Positions 1 to 8,903 of a stretch of 64,000 bases of DNA are shown here, one piece after another; position 1 is the first letter of the stretch; each line of letters begins with the position of its first letter. Location: contig NZ_CP139970.1 of assembly GCF_034424545.1 (NCBI RefSeq), forward strand, positions 2,046,001 to 2,110,000, read 5' to 3'. A model generated the notes under the pieces. It searched no databases. It saw only the letters and a list, made by a program, of their open reading frames with translations, and was not told the origin of the DNA. Both the position numbers and the translations under genes were made by a program. The stretch is from Trinickia caryophylli (GTDB lineage: Bacteria; Pseudomonadota; Gammaproteobacteria; Burkholderiales; Burkholderiaceae).

Positions 1-30
1 CGTCGTGCGAATCGACCAGTTGTGCAGCAT
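1..30 (-). CDS. methyl-accepting chemotaxis protein, first 10 codons
   Basis: The complement of bases 1-30 reads ATG followed by codons for LHNWSIRTT. The pattern M-L-x-N-x-S-I-R-T is the usual N-terminus of Burkholderia chemoreceptors just before the first membrane helix. A GGAGA ribosome-binding site lies 8 bases upstream of the ATG. The gene follows cheW in the same direction, which is the standard place for a receptor in this operon. The rest is outside the window, so only the start is supported; membership of the receptor family is inferred from ten residues plus context. Confidence 0.7.
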   Translation of the reverse strand, partial: MLHNWSIRTT

Positions 31-127
31 TTCCAAAATCTCCGTCGTGGTGTGCGAGCGCGGCAAACGTTGGCGCACTCGCGTCGGCACGGCCCGCGCA
101 GGCGGCGCCGCCCGCGAGGCGCACGCG

Positions 128-658
128 TCAGTGCGTGAACGCCTCGATCAATGCCATTTCCTTGCTGACCATCAGCTTTTCGATGTCCATCAGGATCAGC
201 ATGCGGCCTTCGACCGTGCCAAGCCCCGTCAGGTACTCGGCCGTCAGCGTCGCGCCGAATTCCGGCGCCGGCATGATCTGATCCGCGGACAGCGTGAGCA
301 CGTCCGACACGCCGTCGACGACCATCCCGACAACGCGATGCGCGACGTTCAGAATGATGACGACGGTCTGGTGGTCGTACTCGACGCGGCCCAGATGGAA
401 CTTGATCCGCATGTCGACGATCGGCACGATGATGCCGCGCAGGTTGATCACGCCCTTGATGAAATCGGGCGCGTTCGCGATGCGCGTCACGCTGTCGTAG
501 CCGCGGATTTCCTGCACCTTCAGGATGTCGATGCCGTATTCCTCGGCGCCAAGCGTGAAGATCAGGAATTCCTGGCCGGCCGCGTCGGCCTGCTGTGCGT
601 CGCGACGGCCGCCCGCCACGAGCGCGGTGTTCGAATTGGTGGTTTGGACTTCTGCCAC
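128..658 (-). CDS. cheW: chemotaxis coupling protein CheW
   Basis: CheW is the cytoplasmic scaffold that couples chemoreceptors to the kinase CheA. The protein is essentially one CheW/SH3-like domain (about residues 25-165) with the typical segments [31 protein letters not shown] and [13 protein letters not shown] longer frame opens at a TTG at 670, but a GTG at 658 sits 5 bases after a GGGGG ribosome-binding site and gives the family-like start MAEVQ, so the GTG is preferred (176 aa). It lies about 20 bases downstream of cheA and upstream of a receptor gene, in one transcription unit. Confidence 0.95.
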   Translation of the reverse strand: MAEVQTTNSNTALVAGGRRDAQQADAAGQEFLIFTLGAEEYGIDILKVQEIRGYDSVTRIANAPDFIKGVINLRGIIVPIVDMRIKFHLGRVEYDHQTVVIILNVAHRVVGMVVDGVSDVLTLSADQIMPAPEFGATLTAEYLTGLGTVEGRMLILMDIEKLMVSKEMALIEAFTH

Positions 659-681
659 GTTAGCCCCCAAACGGTTGGGAA

Positions 682-2877
682 TTACGAAAAGTTCAGAGCG
701 CCGTGCGAGGCACGAGACTCACGGTTCAGTGCTGCCACGTCAACGATCAGCGCGACACTGCCGTCGCCCAGAATCGTTGCCGCCGAGATCCCGCGCACCT
801 TGCGGTAGTTCGTCTCGAGATTCTTCACCACCACCTGCTGCTGGCCGACGAGCTCGTCGATCAGCATGGCGAAGCGGCGGCCTTCGGTTTGCAGGATCGT
901 GACGATCCCCTGTGTCGGATCGGTGCGCGCCCCTTCCACCGAGAACACTTCGTGCAACGGGCAGAGCGGCAGATATTCGCCGCGCACGCGCACGACGCGC
1001 TCGCCGTTGGCCACCGTGTAGATGTCCTCCGCCGACGGCTGCAGCGACTCCATGACGAAGTTCAGCGGCAGGATGAAGATCTCGCTGCCGACCTTCACCG
1101 ACATGCCGTCGAGGATCGCGAGCGTGAGCGGCAGGATGATGCGCGTGGTCGTGCCCTTGCCCGCGTGGGACGTGATTTCGACGTGCCCGCCCATCGCCTG
1201 GATGTTGCGCTTGACGACGTCCATGCCCACACCGCGGCCCGAGACGTCCGTCACCTGTTCGGCCGTCGAGAACCCCGGCATGAAGATCAGGTTCCAGACT
1301 TCCTCGTCGGTCATCGACTCGCTGACCGGCATGCCCTGCTTGATCGCCTTGGCGAGAATCTTGTCGCGGCGCAGGCCCGCGCCGTCGTCGCTGACTTCGA
1401 TGACGATGTTGCCGCCATGGTGAGCCGCCGAGAGCACGAGCTGGCCCGTGCCATCCTTGCCCGCCGCGCGCCGCACTTCCACCGTCTCGATGCCGTGATC
1501 GAGGCTGTTGCGCACGAGGTGCGTAAGCGGATCGATGATGCGCTCGATGAGACTCTTGTCGAGCTCGGTCGCCTGACCGAACGTGACGAGTTCGACGTCC
1601 TTGCCGAGTTTCGCCGCGAGATCGCGCACGAGCCGCGGGAAACGGCTGAACACGTAATCCATCGGCATCATGCGGATCGACATCACCGCCTCTTGCAGAT
1701 CGCGCGCGTTGCGCTCGAGCTGCGCCATGCCGTTGAAGAGCCGGTCGTGCAGCGCCGGATCGAACGTGCTCGTGGTCTCCGCCAGCATCGCCTGCGTGAT
1801 GACGAGTTCGCCGACAAGGTTGATCAGCTGATCGACCTTCTCCACGCCGACGCGAATCGAACTGCCTTCGCCCGCTGCCGCCGCGGCGGCCGGACGTGCC
1901 TTCTTTTCTTCCGCATGCGCGGCGGCCGGAGCCGGCGCGGGTGCGGGTGCCGCAGGTTGTGCCTGCTCTGCCCTGGCCTCCGGTGCCGGCACGGCAGGCG
2001 CCGGTGCAGCCGCGGCGGCGGGCTCGGCGGCTGTTGCCGCCGGCTCGCTCGCGACCGTCACGGGCGCTGCCGCGGCAGGCGCAGCCGGCGCTTCGGCTGC
2101 GGCTGCGGCACCGCGTACGATCTCGATCTGACTTTCGTCGATGATGAAACAGCACACGGCCGTGATATCGGCGGACGGTACCTCGGTATCGAGATGGACC
2201 ACGAGGTCGCTCCCGGTCTTCGACTGTCCGACGATGTGGCCCAGGTTACCCAATTCTTCGATCAGGAGCTCCTGGTCCTTCTCCCCCACCCCCCGTAGCG
2301 TAATTTTCAGGTGAGGACCGGCGTCCGAAGCGGAGCCGGCAGCAGACGCCGTGGCGCCATGCGTGACTTCGACGGCCTGTTCGACCACGTGCTCGGGCAC
2401 GCCCGAGCCGTTCGACCCGGCAGCCGGGGCCGCAGCCGGCTCCGGCGCCGCGGGCGCGCTTGCCGGCGCTGCCGCGGCAGGCGCGTTGCCGCCGTTCTTG
2501 AGACGTTCGAGCTTCGCGCAGATTGCGGCGGCCGCGGCGGCATCCGGCTCTTCGCTCGCGCGATAGGCGGCGAGCTGGTCGGCGAGCACGTCCTTCGTCT
2601 CGAGGAACGTGTCGATCATGTCCTTGCGCAGCGTCAGCTCGTTGTTGCGAGCGCGATCGAGCAGCGATTCGAGGATGTGCGTGGTTTCGGTGAGCGCCGT
2701 GAAGCCGAATGTGGCCGCACCGCCCTTGATCGAATGGGCCGCGCGGAAAATGGCCGCGAGATCCTCCGGATCGGGCGTGCCGACGTCGAGATTCAGGAGC
2801 AGTTGCTCCATCTGCGCAAGCAGCTCATCCGCCTCGTCGAAGAACGTCTGATAAAACTGTGTGATGTCGAGTGTCAT
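682..2877 (-). CDS. cheA: chemotaxis histidine kinase CheA
   Basis: CheA is the cytoplasmic kinase that autophosphorylates and passes phosphate to CheY and CheB. Seen in order: an N-terminal Hpt (P1) domain with phospho-acceptor His48 in [14 protein letters not shown]; a long Ala/Pro-rich linker split by a second small domain (P2, about residues 190-255); a dimerisation helix pair beginning near [14 protein letters not shown]; the HATPase domain with N-box [12 protein letters not shown] and the G boxes DDGAGL and GRGVGMDVV; and a C-terminal CheW-like domain that binds receptor arrays. At 731 aa it is of usual length. The low-complexity linker accounts for the long spurious frames on the other strand. 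Confidence 0.97.
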   Translation of the reverse strand: MTLDITQFYQTFFDEADELLAQMEQLLLNLDVGTPDPEDLAAIFRAAHSIKGGAATFGFTALTETTHILESLLDRARNNELTLRKDMIDTFLETKDVLADQLAAYRASEEPDAAAAAAICAKLERLKNGGNAPAAAAPASAPAAPEPAAAPAAGSNGSGVPEHVVEQAVEVTHGATASAAGSASDAGPHLKITLRGVGEKDQELLIEELGNLGHIVGQSKTGSDLVVHLDTEVPSADITAVCCFIIDESQIEIVRGAAAAAEAPAAPAAAAPVTVASEPAATAAEPAAAAAPAPAVPAPEARAEQAQPAAPAPAPAPAAAHAEEKKARPAAAAAAGEGSSIRVGVEKVDQLINLVGELVITQAMLAETTSTFDPALHDRLFNGMAQLERNARDLQEAVMSIRMMPMDYVFSRFPRLVRDLAAKLGKDVELVTFGQATELDKSLIERIIDPLTHLVRNSLDHGIETVEVRRAAGKDGTGQLVLSAAHHGGNIVIEVSDDGAGLRRDKILAKAIKQGMPVSESMTDEEVWNLIFMPGFSTAEQVTDVSGRGVGMDVVKRNIQAMGGHVEITSHAGKGTTTRIILPLTLAILDGMSVKVGSEIFILPLNFVMESLQPSAEDIYTVANGERVVRVRGEYLPLCPLHEVFSVEGARTDPTQGIVTILQTEGRRFAMLIDELVGQQQVVVKNLETNYRKVRGISAATILGDGSVALIVDVAALNRESRASHGALNFS

Positions 2878-2962
2878 GCTGAGTCACCGCGAAGAATCTT
2901 TGCCTGGCGTACGAGCGAGGTCACGCTGGTCATCCTGTTCAATATCCGGTCGCTTCCGCGCT

Positions 2963-3328
2963 TCATGCGTGCAATGCCGCAATGAGTTCGGTCAGCGTAT
3001 CGAGGTCGAGCGGCTTGGCGATCCAGCCCGTCGCGCCTGCCGCGCGCGCCGCATCCTTGAATGCATCGCCGTCCTCGGTCGTCAGCACGAAGATCGGCGT
3101 CGCCTCGTACGCGGCTTCGGCGCGCAGCGCCGCAATCACGTCGAGGCCGCTTCGCTTCGGCATGTACTGATCCGTGAGCACGAGATCGAACGGATGCGCC
3201 AGTGCGCTTGCGAGCCCTTCGTCGCCGTCGGACGCGACCGTGACCTGATAGCCCGCGGTCCGCAGGGTCGCCGCCAGGATTTCACGCATCGCCGCCGAAT
3301 CGTCGATCGCCAGAATGTCCTTGATCAT
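2963..3328 (-). CDS. cheY: chemotaxis response regulator CheY
   Basis: This is a single receiver domain of 121 aa, the usual CheY length. The acidic pocket is D9/D10, the phosphorylation site is D53 (LVLTDQYMPK), the switch residue is T83 or T84 and the invariant lysine is K105 (IAKPLD). Phosphorylated CheY normally binds the motor switch FliM to change rotation. There is no output domain. It lies between motB and cheA in the same direction. A second CheY often occurs further along such operons beyond cheB, outside this window, so this copy may act on CheA or the switch in a specialised way. Confidence 0.92.
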   Translation of the reverse strand: MIKDILAIDDSAAMREILAATLRTAGYQVTVASDGDEGLASALAHPFDLVLTDQYMPKRSGLDVIAALRAEAAYEATPIFVLTTEDGDAFKDAARAAGATGWIAKPLDLDTLTELIAALHA

Positions 3329-3394
3329 GAATGCCTCACTGCGCTTCGCCGGCGCGCCGCGTTCATCGCGGCGACCCCGGCCAGCCGCTTCCTT

Positions 3395-4420
3395 TCAATG
3401 CTTGTCGGTTGTCTTGTCCGCCGCACCCGTTGCCTGGGCTTGCGCCTGGCTCGGGGCCGGTGCCGCGCCCAGGTGCTGCGCGAGCGGCTTCACGCCTGCC
3501 GCGTCGTCCGAGAGCGTCGTGGACGACGAATCGTCGCGCATCATCGCTTCCTCGGACCGCCGGTTCAGCACGATGATGCTGATGCGGCGGTTCTCGGGGT
3601 CTAACGGGTCCGCCTTGTTCAGGTTTTGCGTCGACGCGAGCCCGAGCACGCGCAGCACCTTGTGCTCGTCCATGCCGCCCTCGATCAGCTCCCGGCGCGA
3701 CGCGTTGGCGCGATCGGCCGACAGCTCCCAATTGCTGTATCCCTTGCCGTTGCCCGCGTAAGGCACGGCGTCCGTATGTCCCTGCACGACGATGTGGTTC
3801 GGCACGTCGTTCAACGTGCGGCCGATCGCGCGCAGAATGTCGCGCATATACGGCTCCACCGCATCGCTCGCCGTGGCGAACATCGGGCGCTTTTGCGTAT
3901 CGACGATCTCGATGCGCAGCCCCTGCAGCGTCGAATCGATGCGGATCTGCTGCCGGAACTGGCGCAGCACCGGATTCGCCTCGATCGCCGCCATCAGCTT
4001 GACCTGCAGATCGTGCAGACGCGCCTGCTCACGGCGCTCGAGCGCACCCGTGAGCGAATCGAGCGACTCTTCGTCGTTGCGCGCGGCCGTATGCGTCGCT
4101 TTTTCGATCGTGCCGTCCGAGCGGCGCGTGACGCCGGCCATGTCCGTCGAAATGTCGCGGCCGCCCCCTTTGAGGATGCTCGACGAGTCGGCACTCCGAT
4201 CGCCGCCGAAAAGCGCGGCCTTCAGCGGCTGGTTGAAGTACTCGGCGATGCCGCGCAACTGCACCGGCGTGACGGCACTCAGCAGCCACATCAAGAGGAA
4301 GAACGCCATCATCGCGGTCATGAAGTCCGCATAAGCGAGCTTCCATGCACCGCCGTGGTGCCCCTTCTTCGCCGGCGTCACCCGCTTGATGACGATCGCC
4401 TTGTCCTTGCCTTTGCTCAT
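3395..4420 (-). CDS. motB: flagellar stator protein MotB
   Basis: MotB is the inner-membrane stator subunit that anchors the MotA/MotB proton channel to peptidoglycan. A basic N-terminus is followed by one membrane helix with the essential proton-accepting aspartate, D32, in AYADFMTAMMAFFLLMWLL. A periplasmic linker leads to an OmpA-like peptidoglycan-binding domain with the motif VVQGHTDAVPY. Length is 341 aa, slightly above the enteric protein because of a C-terminal Ala/Gln/Pro tail. It starts 27 bases after motA and is transcribed with it. Confidence 0.96.
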   Translation of the reverse strand: MSKGKDKAIVIKRVTPAKKGHHGGAWKLAYADFMTAMMAFFLLMWLLSAVTPVQLRGIAEYFNQPLKAALFGGDRSADSSSILKGGGRDISTDMAGVTRRSDGTIEKATHTAARNDEESLDSLTGALERREQARLHDLQVKLMAAIEANPVLRQFRQQIRIDSTLQGLRIEIVDTQKRPMFATASDAVEPYMRDILRAIGRTLNDVPNHIVVQGHTDAVPYAGNGKGYSNWELSADRANASRRELIEGGMDEHKVLRVLGLASTQNLNKADPLDPENRRISIIVLNRRSEEAMMRDDSSSTTLSDDAAGVKPLAQHLGAAPAPSQAQAQATGAADKTTDKH

Positions 4421-4447
4421 CGCGCTCGCTCCCTCGCTCTCAGGCCC

Positions 4448-5308
4448 TTACTTGGCCTTCACGCGGCGCACGTGCTCTTCGAGCTCCGTGAACGACGGCC
4501 GCTCCGTCGAGAACAGCACCTTGCGGCCGAACTCGACGGCAATGGCGGGCGCGTAGCCGTTCAGGCTCGCGAGGATCGTCACCTTGATGCACTGGAACAT
4601 CTTGGTCGACTCGGCCACGCGCTGCTCCGCGAGGCTCGCGAGCGGGCCGATCAGTCCGTACGACAGCAAAATGCCGAGGAACGTGCCGACGAGCGCCTGC
4701 GCGATCATCGCGCCGAGCACGGCAGGCGGCTTGTCGGCCGACGCCATCGTATGCACGACGCCCATCACGGCGGCGACGATACCGAACGCCGGCATCGCGT
4801 CGCCTACGCGCGACAGCGCGTGGGCGGGGCCTTCGCCCTCGGAGTGGTGCGTCTCGATCTCCTCGTCCATGAGGCTTTCGATTTCGAAGGCGTTCATGTT
4901 GCCGCCAACCATGAGCCGCAGGTAATCCGTCAGAAACTCCACGATGTGCTTATCGGCGAGGATCTTCGGATATTGAGTGAAGATCGGGCTCCTTTCCGGG
5001 TCCTCGATATCGGACTCGAGCGTCAGCGTGCCTTCCTTGCGGGCTTTCGCAAGCAAAACGTAAAGCAGCGCCATGAGTTCCATGTACACGTCCTTCGTGT
5101 ATTTGGAGCCCTTGAACAGTGTCGGGAGGAGGCCGAAGGTGGCTTTGATCGTCTTCAGGCCGTTGCCGAGGATGAACGCGCCGAGGCCCGCGCCGGCAAT
5201 CATCAGCAGCTCGACGGGCTGGACGAGCGCGCCCAGATGGCCGCCCGCGAGCGCATACCCGCCGAAAACGGACAGCACGGTCACGAGTGTTCCAACGAAA
5301 ATCAGCAC
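4448..5308 (-). CDS. motA: flagellar stator protein MotA
   Basis: MotA is the four-helix inner-membrane partner of MotB. The 286-aa protein has two N-terminal membrane segments (from LIFVGTLVTVLSVFGG and VQPVELLMIAGAGLGAFI), a large cytoplasmic domain, and two more helices around AFGIVAAVMGVVHTM and the segment after ALVGTFLGILLSYGL. The start is a GTG at 5308, supported by GAGAGGA seven bases upstream. The leader contains a 6-bp hairpin (5329-5345) and a sigma-28 promoter (5355-5381). Confidence 0.96.
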   Translation of the reverse strand: MLIFVGTLVTVLSVFGGYALAGGHLGALVQPVELLMIAGAGLGAFILGNGLKTIKATFGLLPTLFKGSKYTKDVYMELMALLYVLLAKARKEGTLTLESDIEDPERSPIFTQYPKILADKHIVEFLTDYLRLMVGGNMNAFEIESLMDEEIETHHSEGEGPAHALSRVGDAMPAFGIVAAVMGVVHTMASADKPPAVLGAMIAQALVGTFLGILLSYGLIGPLASLAEQRVAESTKMFQCIKVTILASLNGYAPAIAVEFGRKVLFSTERPSFTELEEHVRRVKAK

Positions 5309-5354
5309 TGCCGGGTCCTCTCAATGGTCGGCGGACAGACCGCCGTTAGTCTGG

Positions 5355-5381
5355 TTTACGGCAGGCAAATCGAAACTTTGA
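5355..5381 (-). promoter_or_regulatory. FliA (sigma-28) promoter of motA
   Basis: On the minus strand the sequence is TCAA, exactly 15 bases, then GCCGTAAA. The flagellar sigma-28 consensus is TAAA-N15-GCCGATAA, so the match is good and the spacing ideal. It lies 47 bases upstream of the motA GTG. It would let FliA drive motAB-cheYAW as a late class, apart from the flhDC transcript upstream. Confidence 0.75.
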
Positions 5382-5480
5382 GGACAAACGCACGCGGCCT
5401 GTGGACCCGTGTTAACCAGGACGGCGCCGCCGTCTGGCGCCGCTTTGCAGAATTGTCCGGCCGGACGCCCTTGGGGCGGG

Positions 5481-6044
5481 CTAGGCGGCGGCGAGCTGGG
5501 AGCAGCCGGTCTCGGCGGTCTTCGCGCCCGATTTTTTAGTCTTGCCCGCCCGGGACGGCGGCTGGCACAGCCCGCAGACGAAGCCGGACTGCGGATCGTG
5601 CGCATGCGCGACGAAATTGCCCCTGCAGCGCACGCACGGCGTCAACTGGAGCATGCCCGACTCGAAAAAGCGCACGAGCGTCCAGGCCCGCGTGAGACTC
5701 AGGAGCGGCTCGTCGCCATGGATAGCCGTGTGCTCGAGATAAAGCCGGTAGCTCTTGACGACGGCGCGGATCGGCTCGGTGCAGCCATGCTGCGCCATGA
5801 ACCGGTAAATATTGTAAAAAAGCGACGAATGGATGTTCGGCTGCCAGGTCATGAACCAGTCCGTCGAGAACGGCAGCATGCCCTTCGGCGGCGAAACGCC
5901 TTTCAATTCCTTATAAAGCTTGATGAGCCTGTCGCGCGACAGGCTCGTCTCGGCTTCGAGCAATTGCAAACGCGCGCCGAGCTCGATCAGCTCGATCGCC
6001 AGCGTGATTTCCTTCACTTCCAGGACAACGCTCTTGGTTGCCAT
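5481..6044 (-). CDS. flhC: flagellar transcriptional activator FlhC
   Basis: FlhC pairs with FlhD in the FlhD4C2 complex that activates class 2 flagellar promoters. The protein opens [20 protein letters not shown] and carries the zinc-binding cysteine cluster near the C-terminus (CVRCRGNF and [12 protein letters not shown]). The frame is open 29 codons further upstream, but the family N-terminus begins at 6044 (187 aa). It lies 121 bases downstream of flhD. A second FlhC copy occurs at 35984-36517. Confidence 0.95.
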   Translation of the reverse strand: MATKSVVLEVKEITLAIELIELGARLQLLEAETSLSRDRLIKLYKELKGVSPPKGMLPFSTDWFMTWQPNIHSSLFYNIYRFMAQHGCTEPIRAVVKSYRLYLEHTAIHGDEPLLSLTRAWTLVRFFESGMLQLTPCVRCRGNFVAHAHDPQSGFVCGLCQPPSRAGKTKKSGAKTAETGCSQLAAA

Positions 6045-6130
6045 AACGGCTGCCTGCCCCACCTGCTTGATACCTGGCCGCCTGAGCGGACGAAATCGTT
6101 GAACGGCCAATGCCGGCCATTGCCTGCGCA

Positions 6131-6151
6131 CGCACGCCTGCCTGGCGTGCG
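6131..6151 (-). other. hairpin between flhD and flhC
   Basis: CGCACGCC (6131-6138) and GGCGTGCG (6144-6151) form an 8-bp perfect stem with a 5-base loop in the flhD-flhC spacer. There is no T run on either strand, so it is not an intrinsic terminator. It may be an mRNA processing or stability element that changes the FlhD:FlhC ratio; this is inference. Confidence 0.4.
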
Positions 6152-6165
6152 CGCACGGCCGCAGC

Positions 6166-6486
6166 TCAGCTGAGCGTCTCCGCCGGCTGGCCGGCCATCA
6201 GAATGGCCGAGTGCGCGTGCGACAGCACGCCCGACTTGCCCTTGTCGGCGAGCGACGAGAGCACGGCGTGATCGTCGAAGCGAAAGCGGCACAGCAGCTG
6301 GTTCGAGGCAGACAGCTTCACCGTCTGCGCGAGCGACAGATTGGCAAGGACATCGGCCAGCTCTTCGCCGATGCCCATGCGGAACATGCCCATCGCCCTG
6401 TCCTCGCGCAGCAGCCGCTGGGCAAGGAGCAGGTACGAGAGATTCACTTCCTTGATCTCGCTGAGCATTTCGCTGGTCGCGCTCAT
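6166..6486 (-). CDS. flhD: flagellar transcriptional activator FlhD
   Basis: FlhD is the partner of FlhC in the flagellar master regulator. The 106-aa protein reads [20 protein letters not shown] at its start and keeps the family block [12 protein letters not shown]. The ATG at 6486 follows GGGGGA by five bases, which decides this start over the 23-codon longer frame. It is the first gene of the flagellar run. Its upstream region (6487-7058) holds a palindrome resembling response-regulator binding sites. Confidence 0.95.
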   Translation of the reverse strand: MSATSEMLSEIKEVNLSYLLLAQRLLREDRAMGMFRMGIGEELADVLANLSLAQTVKLSASNQLLCRFRFDDHAVLSSLADKGKSGVLSHAHSAILMAGQPAETLS

Positions 6487-6657
6487 GATTCCCCCGGTCG
6501 ATCGGATGGTCAGTCTTTCGGAAACGTTTGCCGCACGGACGACGAAAGCCCGCATAGGACGGTCGTTCTATGCCTTTTCGAAATTGTGTCGAATTGTAAA
6601 AAGAGTGGAAATTGGAGGAAGCCCCCTGGTTGCTGTCGGAAGTGTCTATAAAGCATG

Positions 6658-6674
6658 TAGGACTTTTTCCTACA
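6658..6674. promoter_or_regulatory. palindromic operator candidate upstream of flhD
   Basis: GTAGGA and TCCTAC form a perfect 6-bp inverted repeat around 5 bases, about 170 bases upstream of the flhD start. TAGGA-N-TCCTA is the shape bound by NarL/FixJ-type response regulators: the RcsAB box in the enteric flhDC promoter and BvgA heptamers upstream of the Bordetella flhDC homologue have closely similar half-sites. A single half-site GTAGGAAAA also occurs at 35477, upstream of the second flhD. Confidence 0.45.
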
Positions 6675-7005
6675 CGGGACACATTGCGGGGCTGCAAGCC
6701 TTATATGACAAGGCGCTGCGGGAAGGGCTACCGGTAATGGCGGAGTAAGCCGGAAGCAATGGAAGAGGGTGAACGCGACGCGCGCATTATAGGTAACAGC
6801 GGCATCACGTCGCAATAGAACCAGGGCATTGCGGCCGGCGCATGTAGCCAGCTTCCGCGCATCGACAACTTTGCTCGCACAACGTTATCCAACGGACTGC
6901 AACCGCGCTGCGCGGCTGTTTCGGGCTGTAACAAGGCTTAAAGGTTTGAAAATACGCTAATAAGCGACGAGCGCCGTCCTGATAATGACGGCAAGGAATA
7001 CATCC

Positions 7006-7039
7006 GCGGCGCGGCAGCCACTGGCCGCGCCGCCTTTTT
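7006..7039 (+). terminator. terminator-like hairpin in the glycosyltransferase leader
   Basis: GCGGCGCGGC (7006-7015) pairs perfectly with GCCGCGCCGC (7024-7033), loop 8, followed by C and TTTTT. This is a strong intrinsic terminator on the plus strand, yet it ends only 5 bases before the AAGGAGG ribosome-binding site of the gene at 7059. It either attenuates that gene or ends a small RNA transcribed from the flhD side region. Confidence 0.7.
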
Positions 7040-7058
7040 CAGTGAAGGAGGTTGACGC

Positions 7059-8126
7059 ATGCGCATCGCCCAAATCGCGCCGCTTTACGAGGCCGTCCCC
7101 CCCAAGTTCTATGGCGGTACCGAGCGCGTCGTGTCGTACCTGACCGAAGCGCTCGTCGAGCTCGGCCATGACGTCACCCTGTTCGCAAGCGGCGATTCGA
7201 TCACGTCCGCCAAGCTCGAGGCGGCGTGGCCGCGAGCGCTGCGGCTCGATCCGTCGATCCGCGACCCCATCGCGCCGCACATGCTGCTGCTCGAGCAGGT
7301 GCGCCGCATCGCGTCGGATTTCGACGTGCTGCACTTTCACCTCGATTACCTGCCGTTCGCGCTGTTTGCCGATTCGCAAACGCCCTCGGTAACGACGCTG
7401 CACGGCCGGCTCGATCTGCCCGAGCTGCAGCCCGTATTCGATACGTTCAACGATTCGGCCGTCATCTCGATTTCGCAATCGCAACGCACGCCGCTGCCGC
7501 AAGCGAAATGGCTCGGCACCGTGTACCACGGCCTGCCCGAGCATCTGCTGACGCCGCAGCCGGACTGCCAGCCCGAGTATCTCGCGTTCCTCGGACGCAT
7601 CTGCCCGGAAAAGCGCGTGGATACGGCCATTCGCATCGCGGCGATGAGCGGCCTGCCGCTCAAGATCGCCGCCAAGGTGGACAAGGTCGATCGCGATTAT
7701 TTCAAGAGCGAAATCGAGCCGCTGCTGGGCGAGGCGCATGTCGAGTTCATCGGCGAAATCGACGAAACGCAAAAGCCGGAATTTCTTTCGCGTGCGAAAG
7801 CCCTGCTGTTTCCGATCGACTGGTGCGAGCCGTTCGGGCTCGTCATGATCGAGGCGATGGCCTGCGGAACGCCCGTGATCGCGTTCAACCGCGGCTCGGT
7901 GCCCGAGGTCGTCGACCATGCCGTCACGGGCTTCATCGTCGAAGACGTCCAAGGGGCCGTGGCCGCGCTGCAACGGCTTGACGAGCTTTCTCGCGACGAG
8001 ATCCGCGCGCAGTTCGAAAGGCGTTTCACGGCACAGGCAATGGCGCGCGAATACGTGGAAAAGTATCAGGCCTTGATTGAACAGCGCTCAGGACGCCCGG
8101 CGCTGCGCAGCGTGATTGCGGGGTAA
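7059..8126 (+). CDS. GT4-family glycosyltransferase
   Basis: This is a GT-B fold retaining glycosyltransferase of the GT4 family, which transfers sugars from nucleotide sugars. The N-terminal loop is the family-typical MRIAQIAPLYEAVPPKFYGG, followed by TERVVSYLTEALVELGHDV. The C-terminal nucleotide-sugar domain starts near YLAFLGRICPEKRVDTAIRI and carries the E-x7-E motif in CEPFGLVMIEAMACGTPVI. Length is 355 aa. AAGGAGG at 7045-7051 gives a strong start. It stands alone between flhDC and an H-NS gene with terminators on both sides; the acceptor substrate cannot be told from sequence. Confidence 0.88.
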   Translation: MRIAQIAPLYEAVPPKFYGGTERVVSYLTEALVELGHDVTLFASGDSITSAKLEAAWPRALRLDPSIRDPIAPHMLLLEQVRRIASDFDVLHFHLDYLPFALFADSQTPSVTTLHGRLDLPELQPVFDTFNDSAVISISQSQRTPLPQAKWLGTVYHGLPEHLLTPQPDCQPEYLAFLGRICPEKRVDTAIRIAAMSGLPLKIAAKVDKVDRDYFKSEIEPLLGEAHVEFIGEIDETQKPEFLSRAKALLFPIDWCEPFGLVMIEAMACGTPVIAFNRGSVPEVVDHAVTGFIVEDVQGAVAALQRLDELSRDEIRAQFERRFTAQAMAREYVEKYQALIEQRSGRPALRSVIAG

Positions 8127-8190
8127 TCCCGCATACGAGGAAAAGGGGCGCACTGTGCCCCGGAAAAGAGCAATACGCGCTCTTTAAAAG

Positions 8191-8230
8191 AAGCCCGGCG
8201 GAGGATCGGTTCCCGCGCCGGGCTTTTTTT
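8191..8230 (+). terminator. intrinsic terminator after the GT4 glycosyltransferase
   Basis: AAGCCCGGCG (8191-8200) pairs with CGCCGGGCTT (8216-8225) around a 15-base loop, followed by a run of seven T. It lies 65 bases past the stop codon. Confidence 0.9.
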
Positions 8231-8370
8231 CGTACGGTTCAGTGCAATGACACGAGACAACTGCGGGAACGACAGCCGGAACAATGCCGCGGATTACGCG
8301 GAAGCACTACGAAAAACCGGACAATCGTTGAACAATCGTCGAGCGATCGCGCGAAGACCGCGTATGCCGT

Positions 8371-8670
8371 TTATTGCTCGATGAGGAATCGATCGCGATT
8401 CTTGCCGGCAATCCATTTCGGCGGCTTGCCACGGCCGCTCCACGTTGCGCCCGTCTTCGGATCGCGATATCGCGCAGGCAATGGCGCCTTCTTCGGCGGG
8501 CGGCCCCGCCGCGCAGCTTGCGCGAAGCCGAGGTCACCGGCCGAAAGGCCAAACTCCGCAATCTTTTGCCGGATGTCGGCGATAACGTTGACGAGTTCGG
8601 CTTGCCTTGCCTCTTCCGCCTGGTTCTGCAACTTTGCGATCTGCGCCTTCAGTTCTGCGTATTGGGACAT
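8371..8670 (-). CDS. H-NS-family nucleoid protein
   Basis: This is a small DNA-binding protein of the H-NS/BpH3 type. The 99-aa product has an N-terminal coiled coil (MSQYAELKAQIAKLQNQAEE) for oligomerisation, a linker containing RRGRPPKK and the C-terminal DNA-binding core YRDPKTGATWSGRGKPPKWI, which includes the family W-x-G-x-G-x-x-P signature. The ATG at 8670 follows GGGAGA; the longer frame upstream lacks family similarity. Burkholderia genomes carry many such paralogues, so no specific gene name is given. Confidence 0.92.
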   Translation of the reverse strand: MSQYAELKAQIAKLQNQAEEARQAELVNVIADIRQKIAEFGLSAGDLGFAQAARRGRPPKKAPLPARYRDPKTGATWSGRGKPPKWIAGKNRDRFLIEQ

Positions 8671-8903
8671 CGTGGTCTCCCTCTTGAAAAGCTGATTCGC
8701 CCCGAGGTTAAACGGAATGGCGACGACTGGCAATGCTCCATTCGCCGGGGTACGCCAGCAATCATATGATAATTCTCAAAAATAGCCAGACAGTCCGTAA
8801 TGCCACATTAGCAATCAGATAGTTACGTCGCGTTACCGGTCACACTGCGAATTTCGATTCAGCGTGCATGCGCGCTGTCGCGCTGCGGGGCACCCGGGGC
8901 CGA

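Larger units (their letters stand above)
6487..7058. other. divergent regulatory region flhD / glycosyltransferase
   Basis: This 572-bp stretch between divergent genes holds no convincing protein-coding frame. It contains the palindrome at 6658-6674 on the flhD side and a strong terminator-like hairpin at 7006-7039 on the glycosyltransferase side. The part around 6580-6720 is A/T-rich for this genome and probably holds the flhD promoter, but I could not fix -35 and -10 boxes with confidence. Confidence 0.6.

Noticed and set aside
703..2298. 531-codon open frame on the plus strand opposite cheA
   Set aside because: It is a GC-driven shadow of cheA; composition is Arg/His-rich, no family similarity and no ribosome-binding site.
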